Assembly: GCF_000003855.2 (NCBI RefSeq)
Contig: NW_003101681.1
Span: 6,561,900 to 6,625,899 of the forward strand
Length of the DNA: 64,000 nucleotides
Source of the DNA: Blastomyces gilchristii SLH14081
Lineage: Eukaryota; Ascomycota; Eurotiomycetes; Onygenales; Ajellomycetaceae
Direction of reading: 5' to 3'
Part shown: positions 48,019 through 61,566 of the stretch, in pieces
Layout: every line of letters starts with the position of its first letter
Numbering within the stretch: the first letter of the stretch is position 1
The notes under the pieces: model-generated
Told to the model about the DNA's origin: nothing
Database searches by the model: none
What the model saw: the letters and a program-made list of their open reading frames with translations, nothing else
Made by a program: the position numbers and the translations under genes

Positions 48019-50300
48019 TCAGTTCAGAAGTAACTTGTTAGCTTTTATATGTGTGTGGCTGATCTCTTTCAATCTTGGTTCTGCATCCACGACTGCTGTG
48101 TCTGCAACTGCTACTGCTGCATTTGTAACTGCTGTTTCTGCTGTGTCTGCAACTGCTGTTTCTACTGTGTCTACAACTGCTTTCTCTCTCATCTTTTTCA
48201 AAGCATTCTCCGGGATGCGCGGATGCAATCCATACAACAGATAGAATGATGAACACTTGAAGACTGCATATTGTCAAATTCATGTGATTAATAGCACCTG
48301 TCTGAGATATTCATCTCATAGTCTTATAGACTTGCTCACTAGATATTTCATCAGCATGTTACTCAAGATTTCATTTAAGTGTTTCATCTTCCTGTTTATC
48401 TGCAGATGATATGATGTTGTTCTATGATATCTTGTCTGTAACTGACTTATGAAATGCCTTACTACTTCTTCTATAAGATTTGCATCATTATCAGTTAGAA
48501 TCTCACACAGCATTTCATAGTTGACATAGATCTCATCATGTAGAAACTTCATCATCACCTTCTCTATCACCTCTGAAACTGCTTTCATAACTGGCCAGTC
48601 AGTAGTGTAATCAATAGCAGTGATTATTCATTAATTTTCATTTGATGTTTGTGACAATATGTCTATGAGGTTCACCTCTCATTATTTGAACAGTTGTATT
48701 ATACACTTTATCTGATGTTGTGCTTTCTCACATTCTAACCCTTTCTTAGATTCTTTCACAATCTGATAATTCAGGCACTCATGAGCATACATCTGAATGT
48801 TCTCAGCCATACTTGATCAGTATGCTCTTGATTCAAGTACACTCATGAGTTCAGGGCTTTCTAAGTGACTGAATTCCTTGTGCATGTGAGTCATCAAGTC
48901 ATGTCTAAATGAAGATTCTAGATAGGGAGCTTCTGTGTATTCTAGATCACAGTAAAGCACAATGTCATTTTCATTTCTCAATTTCCTCAGCTTGAAGTTC
49001 AGAAGCATCTCTTCTACTACTCTCATGAGACACTTGTTATCTGACACCTTGCTATTCTTTAAGTAAGAGATTATAACATTCACTCATTCTGATTCCTTGC
49101 ATTCTCTCAGCATGTTTAACATGAATATTTCTTGTACCTGGTTCACAGAACTCTCACTCATGAAATCAGGTCTGTGACTGATTGTGTTCAGTATCACTGT
49201 ATTCAATTCTTTTTAATATTTGATATGAAGATTGTACACTTGAAACTCTGAGATTCAACATGCTAAGTGTTTGAAAGATTTTATTATTAATTATAGATAG
49301 ACAAGGCTTTCATGATCTGTGATCACTATTATTGTATACCTGTTATTAATATATCTATTTCACAATGTCAGCACATGCTTAATCACTAGCAATTTCTTTT
49401 CATACACTGAATAATTGAGCTCAGCGTCTGATAGTTTTCTACCATTGTATATCACTGAGTGCAGCTTGCTATTCTTACTCATCTGTAGAAGAGCATCTCT
49501 GATAGCTTATTTAAATGTGTCTATCTTGATGTAGAAAGATTTATTACAATCTGATTGAATAAGTACTGAGAATGTTATTACACATTTTCTCAGTGTGAGA
49601 AAAGCCTCTTCACACACAGTATTTCAAATAATTGAATAAAACTTCTTCTTTCACAGATTTGTATTCATTTCTCTTAAGAGATCTGAGAGTGATGCAGATA
49701 TTCATGTGAAATTCTTGATGAACCTGCAGTAGTATGAGACTAACTCAAGAAACTGTTATATATGATGTACATTTCTCAGCTGCAGCTAATTTGCTATAAC
49801 ATTCAATTTCTTCAGAATGAGGTGCATACAGTCATCACTCACTACATGTTCTATGAACTTCAACTCTTTCATTTCAAACACACACTTGATTGATTTGATA
49901 TAGAGCTTATACTCTGTCAGAGTTGTAAGCACTTTATCAAGATGCTTCAGATGTTTATCATATGAGTTTGAAAAGACTAGAATGTCATTGAGATATACAA
50001 GACATGAGATTTCATTCTGTTTATGAAGAATGATATTCATCATCATTTGAAAGATGATGAGTGCATTTGTCAGACTGAATGACATTGCCAGGAATTTGAA
50101 CTTCTCTCATTGCATATTAAACACAGTTTGTGAGACTGACAGTTCATCTATGTGGATCTGCCAGTATTCTGAGAGAAGATTAATCTTCAATAGATATCAG
50201 GCATTTCTGACTGTATTCAACTGTTATTGGATCTGTGACAGTGAATATTCATTCTTGATTGTAAGCTTATTAAGTGCTTAATAATTGATACATATTCATC
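48019..50300 (-). pseudogene. Gypsy B alpha pol
   Basis: Minus strand. RT: 50085-49786 (CLVYLNDILVFSNSYDKHLK). Integrase zinc domain: 49083-48817 (HMHKEFSHLESPE). Integrase core: 48588-48316 (ILTDNDANLIEEVVRHF, then RTTSYHLQIN); the family has SDNGxxF and HPQTNG. Gly-to-Asp/Glu and Pro-to-Ser/Leu changes are frequent, as expected from CC/GG mutation. Confidence 0.82.
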
Positions 50301-51124
50301 ACTTCTCACTCATCTTTTTCACAAATAGAACTGAAAAGCCTCACATGCTTGATGAGAGTTGTATAAGACTATGTTCTAGAAGGTCAGTGATCTGACACTT
50401 CTGTTCTTTGAGATGTGTTTATGACAGAGAGTATGTGTTCTGATTAACTGATTTTGCATCCTCTGTGTCAATCTCATGTATGAATCCTCATTTCAGTGAC
50501 AATTCTGATGAAAGATCTGTTTGAAAGATCTTTTCATACTTCTTCAGAAGCTTCTTCATACACTTGTTCTTCTACATATTCTTTATCTTAGTTTTCTCCA
50601 CTTTCAGGTTCTGTATGACATACAGAATGCTTTCAGATGAGGTCTTGTGAATCATTCTCTTTGCTTGTTAATGTGTAAGCAGATTTAACCCTTCTATACT
50701 GAGAATGTGAAATGTTCTTCTCATATCAGTTGATAGAATTGTATAAATCATTTTCTTTCTATCAGTCAACTGAGTATGACATGTATGTCATTGAATCTGC
50801 GGATTGAATCTTTAGAACTAATCAAGTCTGAGAATAAGGTTGTATTTCATGTTCTGCAGCTCTCATGCTTAAATATAGTAAGATCATTCTCTGAAGTGCA
50901 AGGGAACTCTTACTCTTATAGGTGATATCAAATATCAGTTATCAGATAATCTTATGTATTGAGAATTCTTCACTCAGTGAATCTCTTTCAATCTTTGAAT
51001 TATATAATTATTAATATATTGTGTAGAAGCTTCTGTGTTCACTAACACTTTTGCAGTCATCTCTCAATTCTTATTCAAGTGTCTTCTATATATTAACATT
51101 TCAGGTCTCAAGATATTGAGATGA

Positions 51125-52530
51125 GTGTTCACTTCATTCTCATCTGTATCTCAGTCAGAAGCCTGCTTTCTCTTGATGTTTACAGAATTCAGAGAGTCAT
51201 CTAACACAGGCATCTCTTTCACTTTAAAGACTTTTCATAGAATATCAGTGAGTGTCTCTGAGCTCACTGATTCTGCTAGTTTTTTGACTGTGTACACTGA
51301 GTGTAATCTTTTATATCATGATTTTAGTGTCTGCAGTTGAAGCAAGCTCAATGCTTATAATATCAAGGTTTTCACTCAGAGAATCTCTTTTTTAGAGGAT
51401 TCAGTGCTTTAGTGATGATATTCAGATCTAGATTCATTATATTCAGATATGTGACTTGTGTCATAGAAGTCTGATTATCTGTTCTTCACTGAGACATACT
51501 TGATTGTAGTATTTTCTGTCATAATTGACTCACTTGTTCTTATACAATAAGGATATTGTATGCTTTCTTCACTGTGCCTGACTGTAAGATTAAACATTTT
51601 CATTTCACTCTTAACTCAGGCATAAGATTATGAATGAAGATCTGTAAACAGAAAGATATTGAAAGCTCTTCATTCAACATGAGATAGTATAAGCTGAAGT
51701 GTGTGAAGTATGATGTAAGATTACTCACTTATCTACACTTAGTGAAGTGTTCATAATACTTGTCTTATGTGTTCACTTTCTCAAAGTTGTGTAAGATTCA
51801 TTTGAAAAACTCATTTCATGTTCATGAAAATGAATATTACTCTGAGTCTGTGAGATTCATCTTTTCATCAATTATTCATAATAACTTCACTTTTTCACAT
51901 AGAAACACAGCAGATCTTAAGACTTGTTGAAATTTCATTAACTGTCTGTCTGTGAGTTCATATTCAATCTAATAATGTGATTACATCTGACTTAGTTAGC
52001 TGATTGTAGCATCATTTTTTCAGTTGCTATTAAAGCTTGATAACTTCAGCAGATCTTCTGACTTGATATATTTCATGCTCAGATTCTCATTCTGCACAGC
52101 AGTCTTCAATGATGTGTACACTTCTGAAGAGATTGTGAACAATTGTGATGAAATCTCCAGGTTTGATGTAGTCATCTGTCTGTGTAAATATTCAATCTTC
52201 TGCTGCAGACTTAAGATCTGGTTTTCTCTATTCTTATTAATGATGGTAATTGTGTTGATAAAGCTCTTCATAGTGAATACTTGGTCTGCAGTGAATGTCA
52301 ATTGTTATTTGACTTTCATCTCAGTCTGTCACTGTATACACAAGGCCTTAATCTTGTTTAGAATTCTTGTACACATACAGAGCTTCAATTCCAGTTCAGC
52401 AGTTTCAGCTGCTTTTCTTACTGCTTTGAGTAAATTCTCTGAGAGGTTCTGCATATCTTTCAGTTCAGGTAGCAGAGAAGAGTGTTGTTTGTATCAGCTA
52501 GAAGAGGTATTCATTTTGATGGTTTCTGGT
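51125..52530 (-). pseudogene. Gypsy B alpha gag
   Basis: Minus strand. The knuckle region at about 51355-51310 matches that of beta. The best open part is 52301-52020 (MTFTADQVFTMKSF, QNENLSMKYIKSEDL). Confidence 0.72.
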
Positions 52531-52962
52531 TGATTGTATGATGTCTATTGTTATATTACTTGTATCATTATATCACTATATCACTATATCGCTATATCAT
52601 TCTATCACTATATCATTATATGATTTCTGTTATCATTGTACGACTCTGGTAGTGGCCACACCCCTCTCTTTTATCCTTCTTTTAAGTAGGGAGCGGACTT
52701 CTTTGAATCTGGTTCACTGCTCTCATCCCCTTTCTCACACCTCATCTGTTCGCATACATGACATTCACCTGAGCATGGAGTTTTCCCTCAACAAGTGAAG
52801 CAGTATCAATTGAATGCTCTTCTGCTCACCACTCTTTGTACACTATCTTTTTGAGACATTCTAGAACCACACTGGCATGATAACTATGAATTGCTTCATA
52901 GATGAAATTATCATGCCCTGGAGAAGTCTGCACTTCTCACTGATTTTTAGACAGCTATCAGA

Positions 52963-53146
52963 TGTGATTCAAAGGTTGCTTAAGCCAGTGTACAATTACA
53001 GGTGTATGCCGGCTTCTTATATATTGTAATATCATATGCTAATTTAATTAGCAGCCGCTATAGCCTCTTTACACTCATACGCGTACGCTAGTAGTTCGGA
53101 AGCGGCCGCGGTATTATCCGACGGTCGTACGTTCTTCCGAACCACA
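52963..53146 (-). repeat. Gypsy B alpha LTR, right
   Basis: 184 bp, TGTGATTC to AACCACA. It shares variant positions (TATTGTAATATCAT) with 33984-34140 rather than with the beta LTRs, supporting the alpha pairing. Confidence 0.9.
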
Positions 53147-53150
53147 ATCA

Positions 53151-55100
53151 AATGCTTCTTTTATATCAATAAAAACTGCAGTTGAGATCAGACTCTCATG
53201 CTTTGCTATTTGAATATTATAAACAACTGAGAGAACAGTGTCAATTGCAGAACACTGTTTTCTATCTTTCATTTATTCACTGAATAAAAGAGAATCATCT
53301 ATAAAGCTTATAAAAGATAGTTAAGTAACTATTATCTTTTCTAAAACCTTTTCTAGACAGTTCAATAGAGATATTACTCTATATGACTTAGAAATTGAAG
53401 TTTTTCTATTAGGTTTTGCAAGAATCACTTCAGTGGCTTCTCTTCAGCATTCAGAATGATATTCATTTTTCAAGAGATTGAAAGAGAGCTCAAAATATTC
53501 ATTCTTTAAGTAGAAATATGTATTTTGAATAATTAAGTGATTAATTGAATCAGGACCTGTAGCAGTTTTAACAGAACTTGAGAAGATAGCTGACTCTAAT
53601 TCATCTTGTGTAAGATCAGGTCATTCTCAGTCATTTTCATCAATGTAGTTGAGAAGTAATATATTCTCTTTCTCTGAATCTGAATCTGAATCTGATGAGT
53701 TCTGAAAGAGAATTCTTATAAAAGCTTGACATTTTTTCTCAAAAGAGTTTGCTGTATATAATTCATTCTGAAACTTATATTCTAAGGCTGAAAGTTTTGC
53801 TACACTTCTTGTTTTAGTATAGTTAAAAGCTTTAAAAACTTCCTTTTCTTATTCTTCTTCAAGAAATTTATTTCAGCAGTCTGTTTTAGCTCTTTTAATA
53901 TCTGAAAAATATTCATTTCTGACAGCTTTGAACTCTTTATCAGATATTACATCATTCTTTCAATCTCTTCTAGCAGTAGCTAATTCTTTTCTTTTAGATA
54001 AGATATTCTTATTTTATCAAGGTTTTGAATACTCAGAAGATTTTCTTTTTGAAATATTATCTCTAATACTTGTTAGAATAATAGATGTAATAAGCTTCAC
54101 TCTATTCTTAAGTATTTCATTTGAGATATCTTGTTCAGAATTTCAATATAGCTTATTCTATCTTTCAGATTTTAACAGTTTTATACTTTCTTCAACTGCT
54201 TTTCAATCAGCTTTTTCAAAGTTATACTGATTAGAGAGAAGAGAATTTTCACTCATTTATTTTTCACTCAGTTCAATATTAAATTGAATAATCTCATGAT
54301 CTGATTCTAATGTCTCATTTAAATCAATAAATCAGTTTATAAGTCTTCTTTTCATTAGATTTTGTGATATAAATGTTAGATCTATAATAGATTTCTGTTT
54401 CATATCTTTTCTAAAGAATGTTTGTTGATCAGACTTATTAATCAAATCTATTGAATACTCAAAGATTCATTCAATCAAATTATCAGCTCTTACTACTCTC
54501 TTGCATTCTGAATTCTATCAGAGATGATGTGCATTGAAATCTCCTGCAATTATAGAGTTTCTTGATGAAGTTATATTCAGAAATTCTCTATCAATTATTC
54601 AGATATTATTATTTTTCTTCAATAACTTTTCATTATAGATATTTATAAGCTGTATAGTATCAAACTCATTTTCTTTATCTATAATATCACTCATCAGAAT
54701 ATCAGGGTCAGACATGATATTAAATCTTAGATTAAATTAATATCTTGATCTCTTTCTTTCATAGATCACTACTCTTGACTTTATCTCAGACTTTTGAGAT
54801 AAAAAGCAGTAGTAGCTTGAATGAGAAATGACATATTTTTACTCAGCATCAAAATTCAGCTTCTGAAGCAGTATAAAATCAACTTTTTATTCAAATACAA
54901 TTTGAAGACAAGAATAAATGCAATTTGAGTTTCTATTCACATTATTTTGAATAAATGTGATTTTTAAAGAGTTTTTAAACTTTTTTTGTTGTTTTTGTTG
55001 TATATTCATACTAAAAGAGAGTAGAGTAGAATCTAATCACTATCATCAGATAGTAGATTATAACTGTTCTGAAAAGCAGGAATCTCAACTGCTTGCATTA
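53151..55100 (-). pseudogene. LINE 1 ORF2, endonuclease and N-terminal RT part
   Basis: Minus strand. RT: AVFIDIKEAFD at the left edge, ECWREATEVILAKPNRK and GPDSINHLI-like sequence at about 53410-53580. APE-type endonuclease: IIAGDFNAHH at about 54570-54530. Interrupted by stops. Confidence 0.8.
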
Positions 55101-55212
55101 TATCTAGTTTATTATCAGAGTCATTTCTCAATTCTCTAATCTTAACAGAAGTTTGAGAATTCAAATTCTATTTACATTTAGCTGAAGAATTGAAGTTTGA
55201 AGACTTAGATAG

Positions 55213-56646
55213 TTAAGAGTTTCTTCTTTTTAAGCTTACAGTTGTAAGTTTACTGACTTGACTCTTCTCTTCAGTTTTAGATTGACTTTGAGCTTCATCT
55301 TTTCTCCAGTTCTTTTGAGTTCTAGAAGTAAATATACATTCTTTTGAGCTAGATGTATGTTTTTCTTTACAATTAGAGCACTTAAGCAGAGTATATTGAT
55401 AAATTTCATCTCTTTTTGAGCATGTTTCACATTTATACTCACTAGTTTTATAATCTCTGGCACAGAATGCACATTTTGAGTCTCTAAAACATGAGATTGC
55501 AAAGTATCCATATCTTTGACAGTTTGAACACTGTGTTTGAGCTTTGAGATTCATTCTTGAGTCTTTGTATTCATGAACTCTCATTTTCAAATCTGCTACT
55601 CTTACTTCAGAGATCTTTGACTGTTTAAGTGTTTTTGTATATACTAGAACAGAGGCATTTCTCCTGCTTTGTCTGAACTCAATTGAATTTAGTCATACAG
55701 GCTCCTTTCTCAGTTGAATGGAGTTGTATTCTTTCAATTCATTTTTGAGAAGTAGCATTTCTTCTTCACAGTCAAAAATTTCAACTGAAATATTATAAAG
55801 AATGAATTTGTCTCACTTTTCATCTCTTTCAGATAGAATTATTGTGTTTAGCAAAGATTCTACTGCTGACTTTCAGAGATTCTCATTCTGAATAAGAAAT
55901 TCAGCACTGAATTCAGATATTGTAGTCAGAATGATGAAGTTTTCAAAGAATGATCACTCAATTGAAGCTATAACTGGTTTTTGAACTTCAATATCAGTCA
56001 TCAACTGAGAAAAGAACTGCTGATTAATTTTATTTCTGATTCTGAAAATGAGATTTGAGTTTAACTTGTTTCTTTGCAGAATATTCTGATTTAAGACTTT
56101 GAGAATAAGTCTTCTATTTCTGAAGATTTAAAAGTTTTTCTCTTTTTACATTTTCTTTTTCACTTTTCTATGAATAGAGGCATGAGCAGTATTCTTCTCA
56201 GTTTTCTCAGAATTTTGAGCAGATTTTGAGACAGCAGGTTTAGAGACAGCAGATTCAGCTGCTTGAGCATATGTTTTCTTCTGATTCAAAGAAGAAGAAG
56301 AAGTAGGAAAAAAGAAAGAAGAAGAGCAAGATAAAGAGTCAGTGATTGTACTAGGAATTTTCAAGGTTTTTTGAACTGTGTTTGAGATTCCAAGTTTGAA
56401 CTTGATCATCTTCTGTAGTTATCTAGTCTAAGTATGAAGAATTAACAGAACTTCTTCATTCATCTCACTCAGACACTGCTTTTCAAGAATCTTGCTTACT
56501 TTTTCAAGTTTCTGTATTTCAAGAACTTGTTGTTTCTCTATTTCTTCTTTCTTTCTTCTCTTCAGAATTTCAATCTCAGAAATAGTATTTGAGAAAGCAT
56601 CTTTTTTCACATCAACTGAGTGTATTTTTGAACTCATTGTTTTCAC
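55213..56646 (-). pseudogene. LINE 1 ORF1, nucleic-acid binding Gag-like protein
   Basis: Minus strand. Starts MKTMSSKIHSVDVKKDAFSN with a Lys/Glu coiled-coil (56646-56428), continues through a Ser-rich part (56409-56146), and ends in three Cys-rich knuckles (55540-55330: CSNCQRYGYFAISC, CAFCARDYKTSEYKC, CSNCKEKHTSSSKEC). The first knuckle has Tyr where His is expected. It is typical of Tad/Jockey/I group ORF1. Confidence 0.8.
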
Positions 56647-57639
56647 TCAATGAAAAGTTGATCAGACTGTTTCAATTGAGATATTTCTAAGTCTGTTTTC
56701 AATTGAAAAGTTGATCAGACTGTTTTAAAAGAAGAATAAAAGACTTTTATATATAAAATACCTGATTTTTTTCACACTAGTTCAGTAACTAGATTAGATT
56801 TTTGAAGAGAATCTAATAAACTAAAATTGATTTTTAAGATAAATCAATAAAATCTTTACAATCTCTTTCTTGAGATACAGTGAGAAAAAGTATGATATCA
56901 ATTGATAATAAATCAGATAATATGACAGTTTTTGAGAGAAAAACTGATAAAAAATAAATCAATTTTTTGCAGAGAAATTGATTAAAACTATTTAATTTTA
57001 TTCTAAATCATTCAATTCTTCTCACACAACAAGTGTGCAACTCAAATCAGTTAATAAAGAGTGTAAAAAAGAATTAAGTATTAATGAAAGCTCTTCAGTC
57101 ACTGAAAAAGTAATTCTTACTTAAAAGAATATGAAATTATAACAGAAAATAACTCTGTTTTTAATTCTTTGTAAGAATATTATATAAAACTCAGAGAAAA
57201 ACATCTTACTTTTTCAAGAGAAGTAAAAAACTATTTCTAAGATCTTTTTTTTTGCATTAACTGCTGCAGAAGAATGAGATAGAAACTGCTAAAATATGCA
57301 CTACTGTATATTCTCTATCAAGACTTTCTCTCTTCAGAGTCTTGATATTATAGAGAATATAAGTCTGTTTCTATATAATAATATAAATATTGTCAGCAGA
57401 ATGTAGAGAAACTGGTTATTTATATCTTAAAATAGAAGACTTTGTCAATGATTATATCAATATAGAGTTAATTCTCAAATTCAATAGAAATCTAGTATTG
57501 CTGTTCTCAATCCCTTGCAGAATCTATTGAATATTGAGATATTAAAACTAGATTTAATATATCTCACTGTGCAGAGATCAAAGGCTCAGTCAGATCTTGA
57601 AATATACTGATTTTATAGTTGTTGATATGCTGTTGACTC

Positions 57640-58276
57640 ATTATTCACTGATTATGTATTGAATACTGTTGCCAAGGTATCTTTTTGTATTATTCTGCTG
57701 GGAATGAGCCAGATTGAGAGGGGTAGTACAGGGGTGAGACTTGGTGTTGAAGTCTAGATACACTGACAGCAGACTGTGGAGATTGCACTTCAGAAAGTTC
57801 ATTGATTATGTGCTTGATATTATCACTGAGGTATCTTTTTGTATTTTTCTGCTGGGGATGGACCAGATTGGGAAGGGCGGTACAAGGGTGAGACTTGGCA
57901 TTGGTGTTTTGGAACATCAAAGATGGACAGGGTTTTCACGGAGGTTGCTTCTCAGATATCTTCACACCTACAGGTCGGGGATCTTCCAAAATCGAGAAGA
58001 TTGATGCATATGACTAGGTCACTTCACCTTACAATTTGTATGGCACTCTGGCCCGGGGTTGTGGTGTGGTAGGGGAGAACGGGGGATAATCCCACACAGG
58101 AGCTTTGAACAATGTCCGGTTCACATTTGGCTGGATAACTCCACCACCACACAGGGTATGCGGTCAGCGATGGGGTCAGAATGCTCGTATGATCGAGGGC
58201 TTTTCGATGGATCTATCGGCGGGTTCTTATTCGAAAAATCGAGCGAGTTCGTGGTGAAGCGGTTGAGATGAAGTGT
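57640..58276 (-). repeat. LINE 1 5' region, GC-normal with roughly 165-bp duplication
   Basis: Sequence at 57676-57760 recurs at 57835-57915 (shared ATCTTTTTGTAT and GGTGAGACTTGG), a diverged tandem pair of period about 160 bp, as in monomer-type LINE 5' UTRs. 57900-58276 keeps many CpG and CpC sites, unlike the rest of the LINE. Confidence 0.6.
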
Positions 58277-58289
58277 AAAAAGTAATGCT
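58277..58289. repeat. Right TSD of LINE 1 (13 bp)
   Basis: AAAAAGTAATGCT, identical to 25636-25648. Confidence 0.85.
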
Positions 58290-58525
58290 TTTTGATAATA
58301 CTTAAATAAGATTTAAAGTCATTTAAAGTAATAAAAATAATTTAAATTGAGAAGTGAAAATCATGATCTTATTTGAAAAATGTGATAAGAGTAGACAGTA
58401 AGTCTCACTGAGACAGTATGAAACTACTATCTAATGTTAAAACTGTGTAATGAGATCAGTTGAATTGATAATGAGACTATCAAAAAATCTGATTCTAGTC
58501 TCAGACATGATTATATAATCAGTCT
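58290..58525. other. Right target flank of LINE 1, AT-rich
   Basis: AT-rich DNA that should have been contiguous with 25480-25635 before the LINE inserted. It has motifs (ATCATGATCTTATTT) roughly inverted relative to the left part (AAATGAGATCATGAC), so a MITE-like element is possible. Confidence 0.4.
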
Positions 58526-61500
58526 AGAACAGGCTCTGTAGAAAAGCTTTAGTAACTTGTTTGAGATTCATCTTATCACAAGGTTTTAATATTATATCTT
58601 TGCTTAATTAATTCACAATGATCAGAATGTTTCTACAACTCTTACTCTTAGATAGATTAACAGTGAAGTCAATTACTACATCTCATCAGATTCTATCAGA
58701 AATATCAAGTGATTTCAGTAGATCTTTTCTACAGTTTTTTCATGAGATAATAGAAGAATAGTAGTTACAGTTTCAGATAAAGCATCTGATACTGTTTGAT
58801 ATCTCAGGTTAATAGAACTCTTAGAAGATTATTCTATACAGTTGTTCATAGTCTGAATAATCAGTTATATATGAATCATGCATCTCTTGCATTATTCAAG
58901 TGTGTAAGAATTTAGAGTGAGAGACTCAGCATTATTCACAGAATCATAGAGTATTATTATCATCAATTGAACATTCTGAGATGTCAGTTCTTACACATAA
59001 TTCTGAAGAAAATCAAGGTGTTTCTTATCATACTGCTTTAGTGAGTACTTGAAGAAGTTTATTAGTTTGAGCTGCTGTATGTCATAGCTCATCTAATATA
59101 GATTCAGAATAAGATAAGATATCAGTGACAGTTCTAATCAGAGAAGTATATATAGTGCTGTGAGCTGTTTCATCTTGATTAACTAGTATCTTCAGATTTA
59201 AGAGCTGATGCTCTCAGTTCATTCAGTGAGTATCTGTTATATCAGATGATATATTCAGCTCTTATTATAAGAGAGCATCTGTCATTGAGTTCTGACTGTC
59301 AGAATAATAGTGTATTATAAAATAAAAGCAGCTTAAGAACTCAGATCATCATATCTGTTATTCAGTAAGTTTATAGATAGTTATAAAGTATTTAAAATTC
59401 TTATAATCTATGACTATCTCAAATTCAGAGACACTTCAGAGTTCAGAGTCTCATTCTTCTAAATAGTATATAATTGTAAGAAGTTTCTTATCATAGATCT
59501 CATAATTGCATTCAGTGAGACTCAGTTTCTTAGACATGAAGATATATAATCATAGAACATCTTCATCATTATATTGCAATATCATCTCTTCTATTATATA
59601 GTCAGAGAAATCAGCTTCAACAACTGTCTCATAATCAGAATCAAATGTTATCAGCAGAGAGATATTAATGAACATCTTCTTCATCTGTGTAAATGCAGCT
59701 TCAGTGTTTACTGATTATTGAAATACTGAGTCTTTCTTAGTGAGATCTGTAAGTGATCTCATAATATCTGAGAAGTTTCATATAAATCACTGATAGAAGT
59801 TAGCAAATCTGATAAAGCTTTATACATCTTTCACAGTACATGAAGCTTCTCATTCAAGAATGATAAAGACTTTCTCAGAATTCATTCAAATTTCCTTATT
59901 AGCTTCTATAATAAAACTCAGATACTTGATACTCTTGACTTTAAAATCACACTTATCAATATCTATCAGTAGTTCTGCTTCTCATAGTTATTGAAAAACC
60001 TTTTACACATGTTCTTGATATTCTTTTCTGAATTCATTGATGAAGATGAGAATGTTATCTAGATAAGCAGATACAAACTTATTAAGAAAATCTCAGAGTG
60101 CTCAGTTAATATACTTCTGAAATGTACTGAGAGCATTAGTCAGTTCAAAGAGTGTGACTATTCATTCAAAGAGATTATAATATGTTCAGAATGCTATAAG
60201 TCATTCATCTTCTTCAGTAATACAAATCTTATGAAACACAGTGATAACATCTAGTTTTATAAATCATTGAGCTTGTCTGATTCATGCTAGGGTTTCATTG
60301 ATGAGAGATAAGAGATATTAATCTTTCTTTGTCAATCTGTTCAGATCTCAGTAATTCATATAGAATCAGAGTTCTTCATCTGATTTCTTTGTAAAGAGAA
60401 TAGAAGCTGCAGTGAAAGAGTTGCTAATATATATGAATTCTTTATTCAACAGATCATTGAGTGTCTTTCAAAGAAGAAGAAGTTCATCTTAGAATATATT
60501 ATAAAGAGAGTCTCATGACAGTTCAGAGTTCTTATCATTCTTTTTCTCTAACTTGATACTGTGATTCACTTCAGAATCTTATAAGAGAGATATATTCATA
60601 ATATTATCTTATCAGAAGACATCTAGATATTCATGATATTATTGAGAGAGTTTCACATGAGAATCTGTTATTGTAACACAGGATAACTTTTCTAAAGTCT
60701 TTTTGATATCAGTCAGACTAGTGAAATAGATTGACATATGATTCTGCTATCAGTAATTCTTTCAGTGACTTCTTTTTCTGAGTATTTCATAGATATTGAC
60801 AGAGATCTGTGTCAGGTTAATAGTCTTGTGAATGTCATCTTTATGAATTCTATCATTATTAGGCAATATCAAGCTTCTGTTTTAAGTATTCAATAAGATG
60901 CCTTGTTCAGATAGTCAGATAAGTTCTAATATAAGATTATAATCAAGATTATCAACTTCATATGTATAGACATCTTCATATTGATGTTCTCTCACATCTA
61001 TGATTAGCTTCATCATGTAACAGGTACAAATGTCTTTTGAATTATCAAATTCTGTGAGAAGTTGAGATTTTGATAAAGAGATACACTGAAGATTATGATA
61101 TCTTACAACTGAAGATTTTATCATTGTATAGTAACATAGACTGCTGTCTATCATGGCTTTCATATTATATATATTATCAATCACAGTAGACACAAGAATT
61201 ACATTCATTGTTATCTTCTCTTTAAATCATTGTCATTCAATCTCTTCAAGCTTCTGTTTGTGAATTTGAATAGAAGCTAATCTTTTTTCTGTTTCACTGA
61301 GGTATTCTCATAGTTATCTTCTGAATCTTTCTCTAATGTAACATGATTGATGTGGACAGACACTGATTCATTCTTTAAACAAGAAGATGCTGATCTTTCT
61401 CTCAAGTATAGAGATATATAGGTTGATCATCAACAGAAAGCAATGTGTTCTGTTCAGTGACAGTTGATGTATACTTCATACTGACTTCAGTCAGCACAAA

Positions 61501-61566
61501 CTTCAGAGGCGATCACAGCCGCTCAGAAACGACTCTGAACATTGAAGATTCTGGATGATCAGTAGA

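Larger units (their letters stand above)
33984..53146 (-). mobile_element. Gypsy family B element alpha (split by beta and LINE 2)
   Basis: Left LTR is in two parts (33984-34140 and 42458-42484), right LTR at 52963-53146. The flanks are ATTA (33980-33983) and ATCA (53147-53150), a 4-bp TSD with one C-to-T change; ATCA restores an uninterrupted LINE RT motif (AFDHVS). Removing beta and LINE 2 leaves an internal region of about 7.97 kb, equal to that of beta. Coding of gag-pol is on the minus strand, with an additional plus-strand gene near the left LTR. Confidence 0.87.
25649..58276 (-). mobile_element. LINE 1: full-length Tad/I-like non-LTR retrotransposon, interrupted
   Basis: A minus-strand LINE bounded by a 13-bp TSD. 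Its 3' tail at 25649-25667 is a TTA repeat on the plus strand (poly-TAA on its own strand). Removing the Gypsy A insertion (27505-33341 plus TSD) and the B-element cluster (33984-53146 plus TSD) leaves about 7.6 kb, a normal full length. Order on its strand: GC-normal 5' region with tandem repeat, ORF1 with zinc knuckles, ORF2 with APE endonuclease (GDFNAHH at about 54500-54570), reverse transcriptase and RNase H. All frames are broken by C-to-T type mutation, so it is inactive. Confidence 0.85.

Noticed and set aside
48019..48249. Overlapping frames on both strands with Cys or Ala/Val repeats
   Set aside because: A GCAACTGCTACTGCTGCA-type simple repeat within pol of Gypsy B generates open frames in several phases. 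No separate gene is supported.
33984..53146. Tandem LTR-internal-LTR-internal-LTR array from recombination
   Set aside because: The ATCC duplication and the LTR variant pairing show insertion of beta into the LTR of alpha instead.
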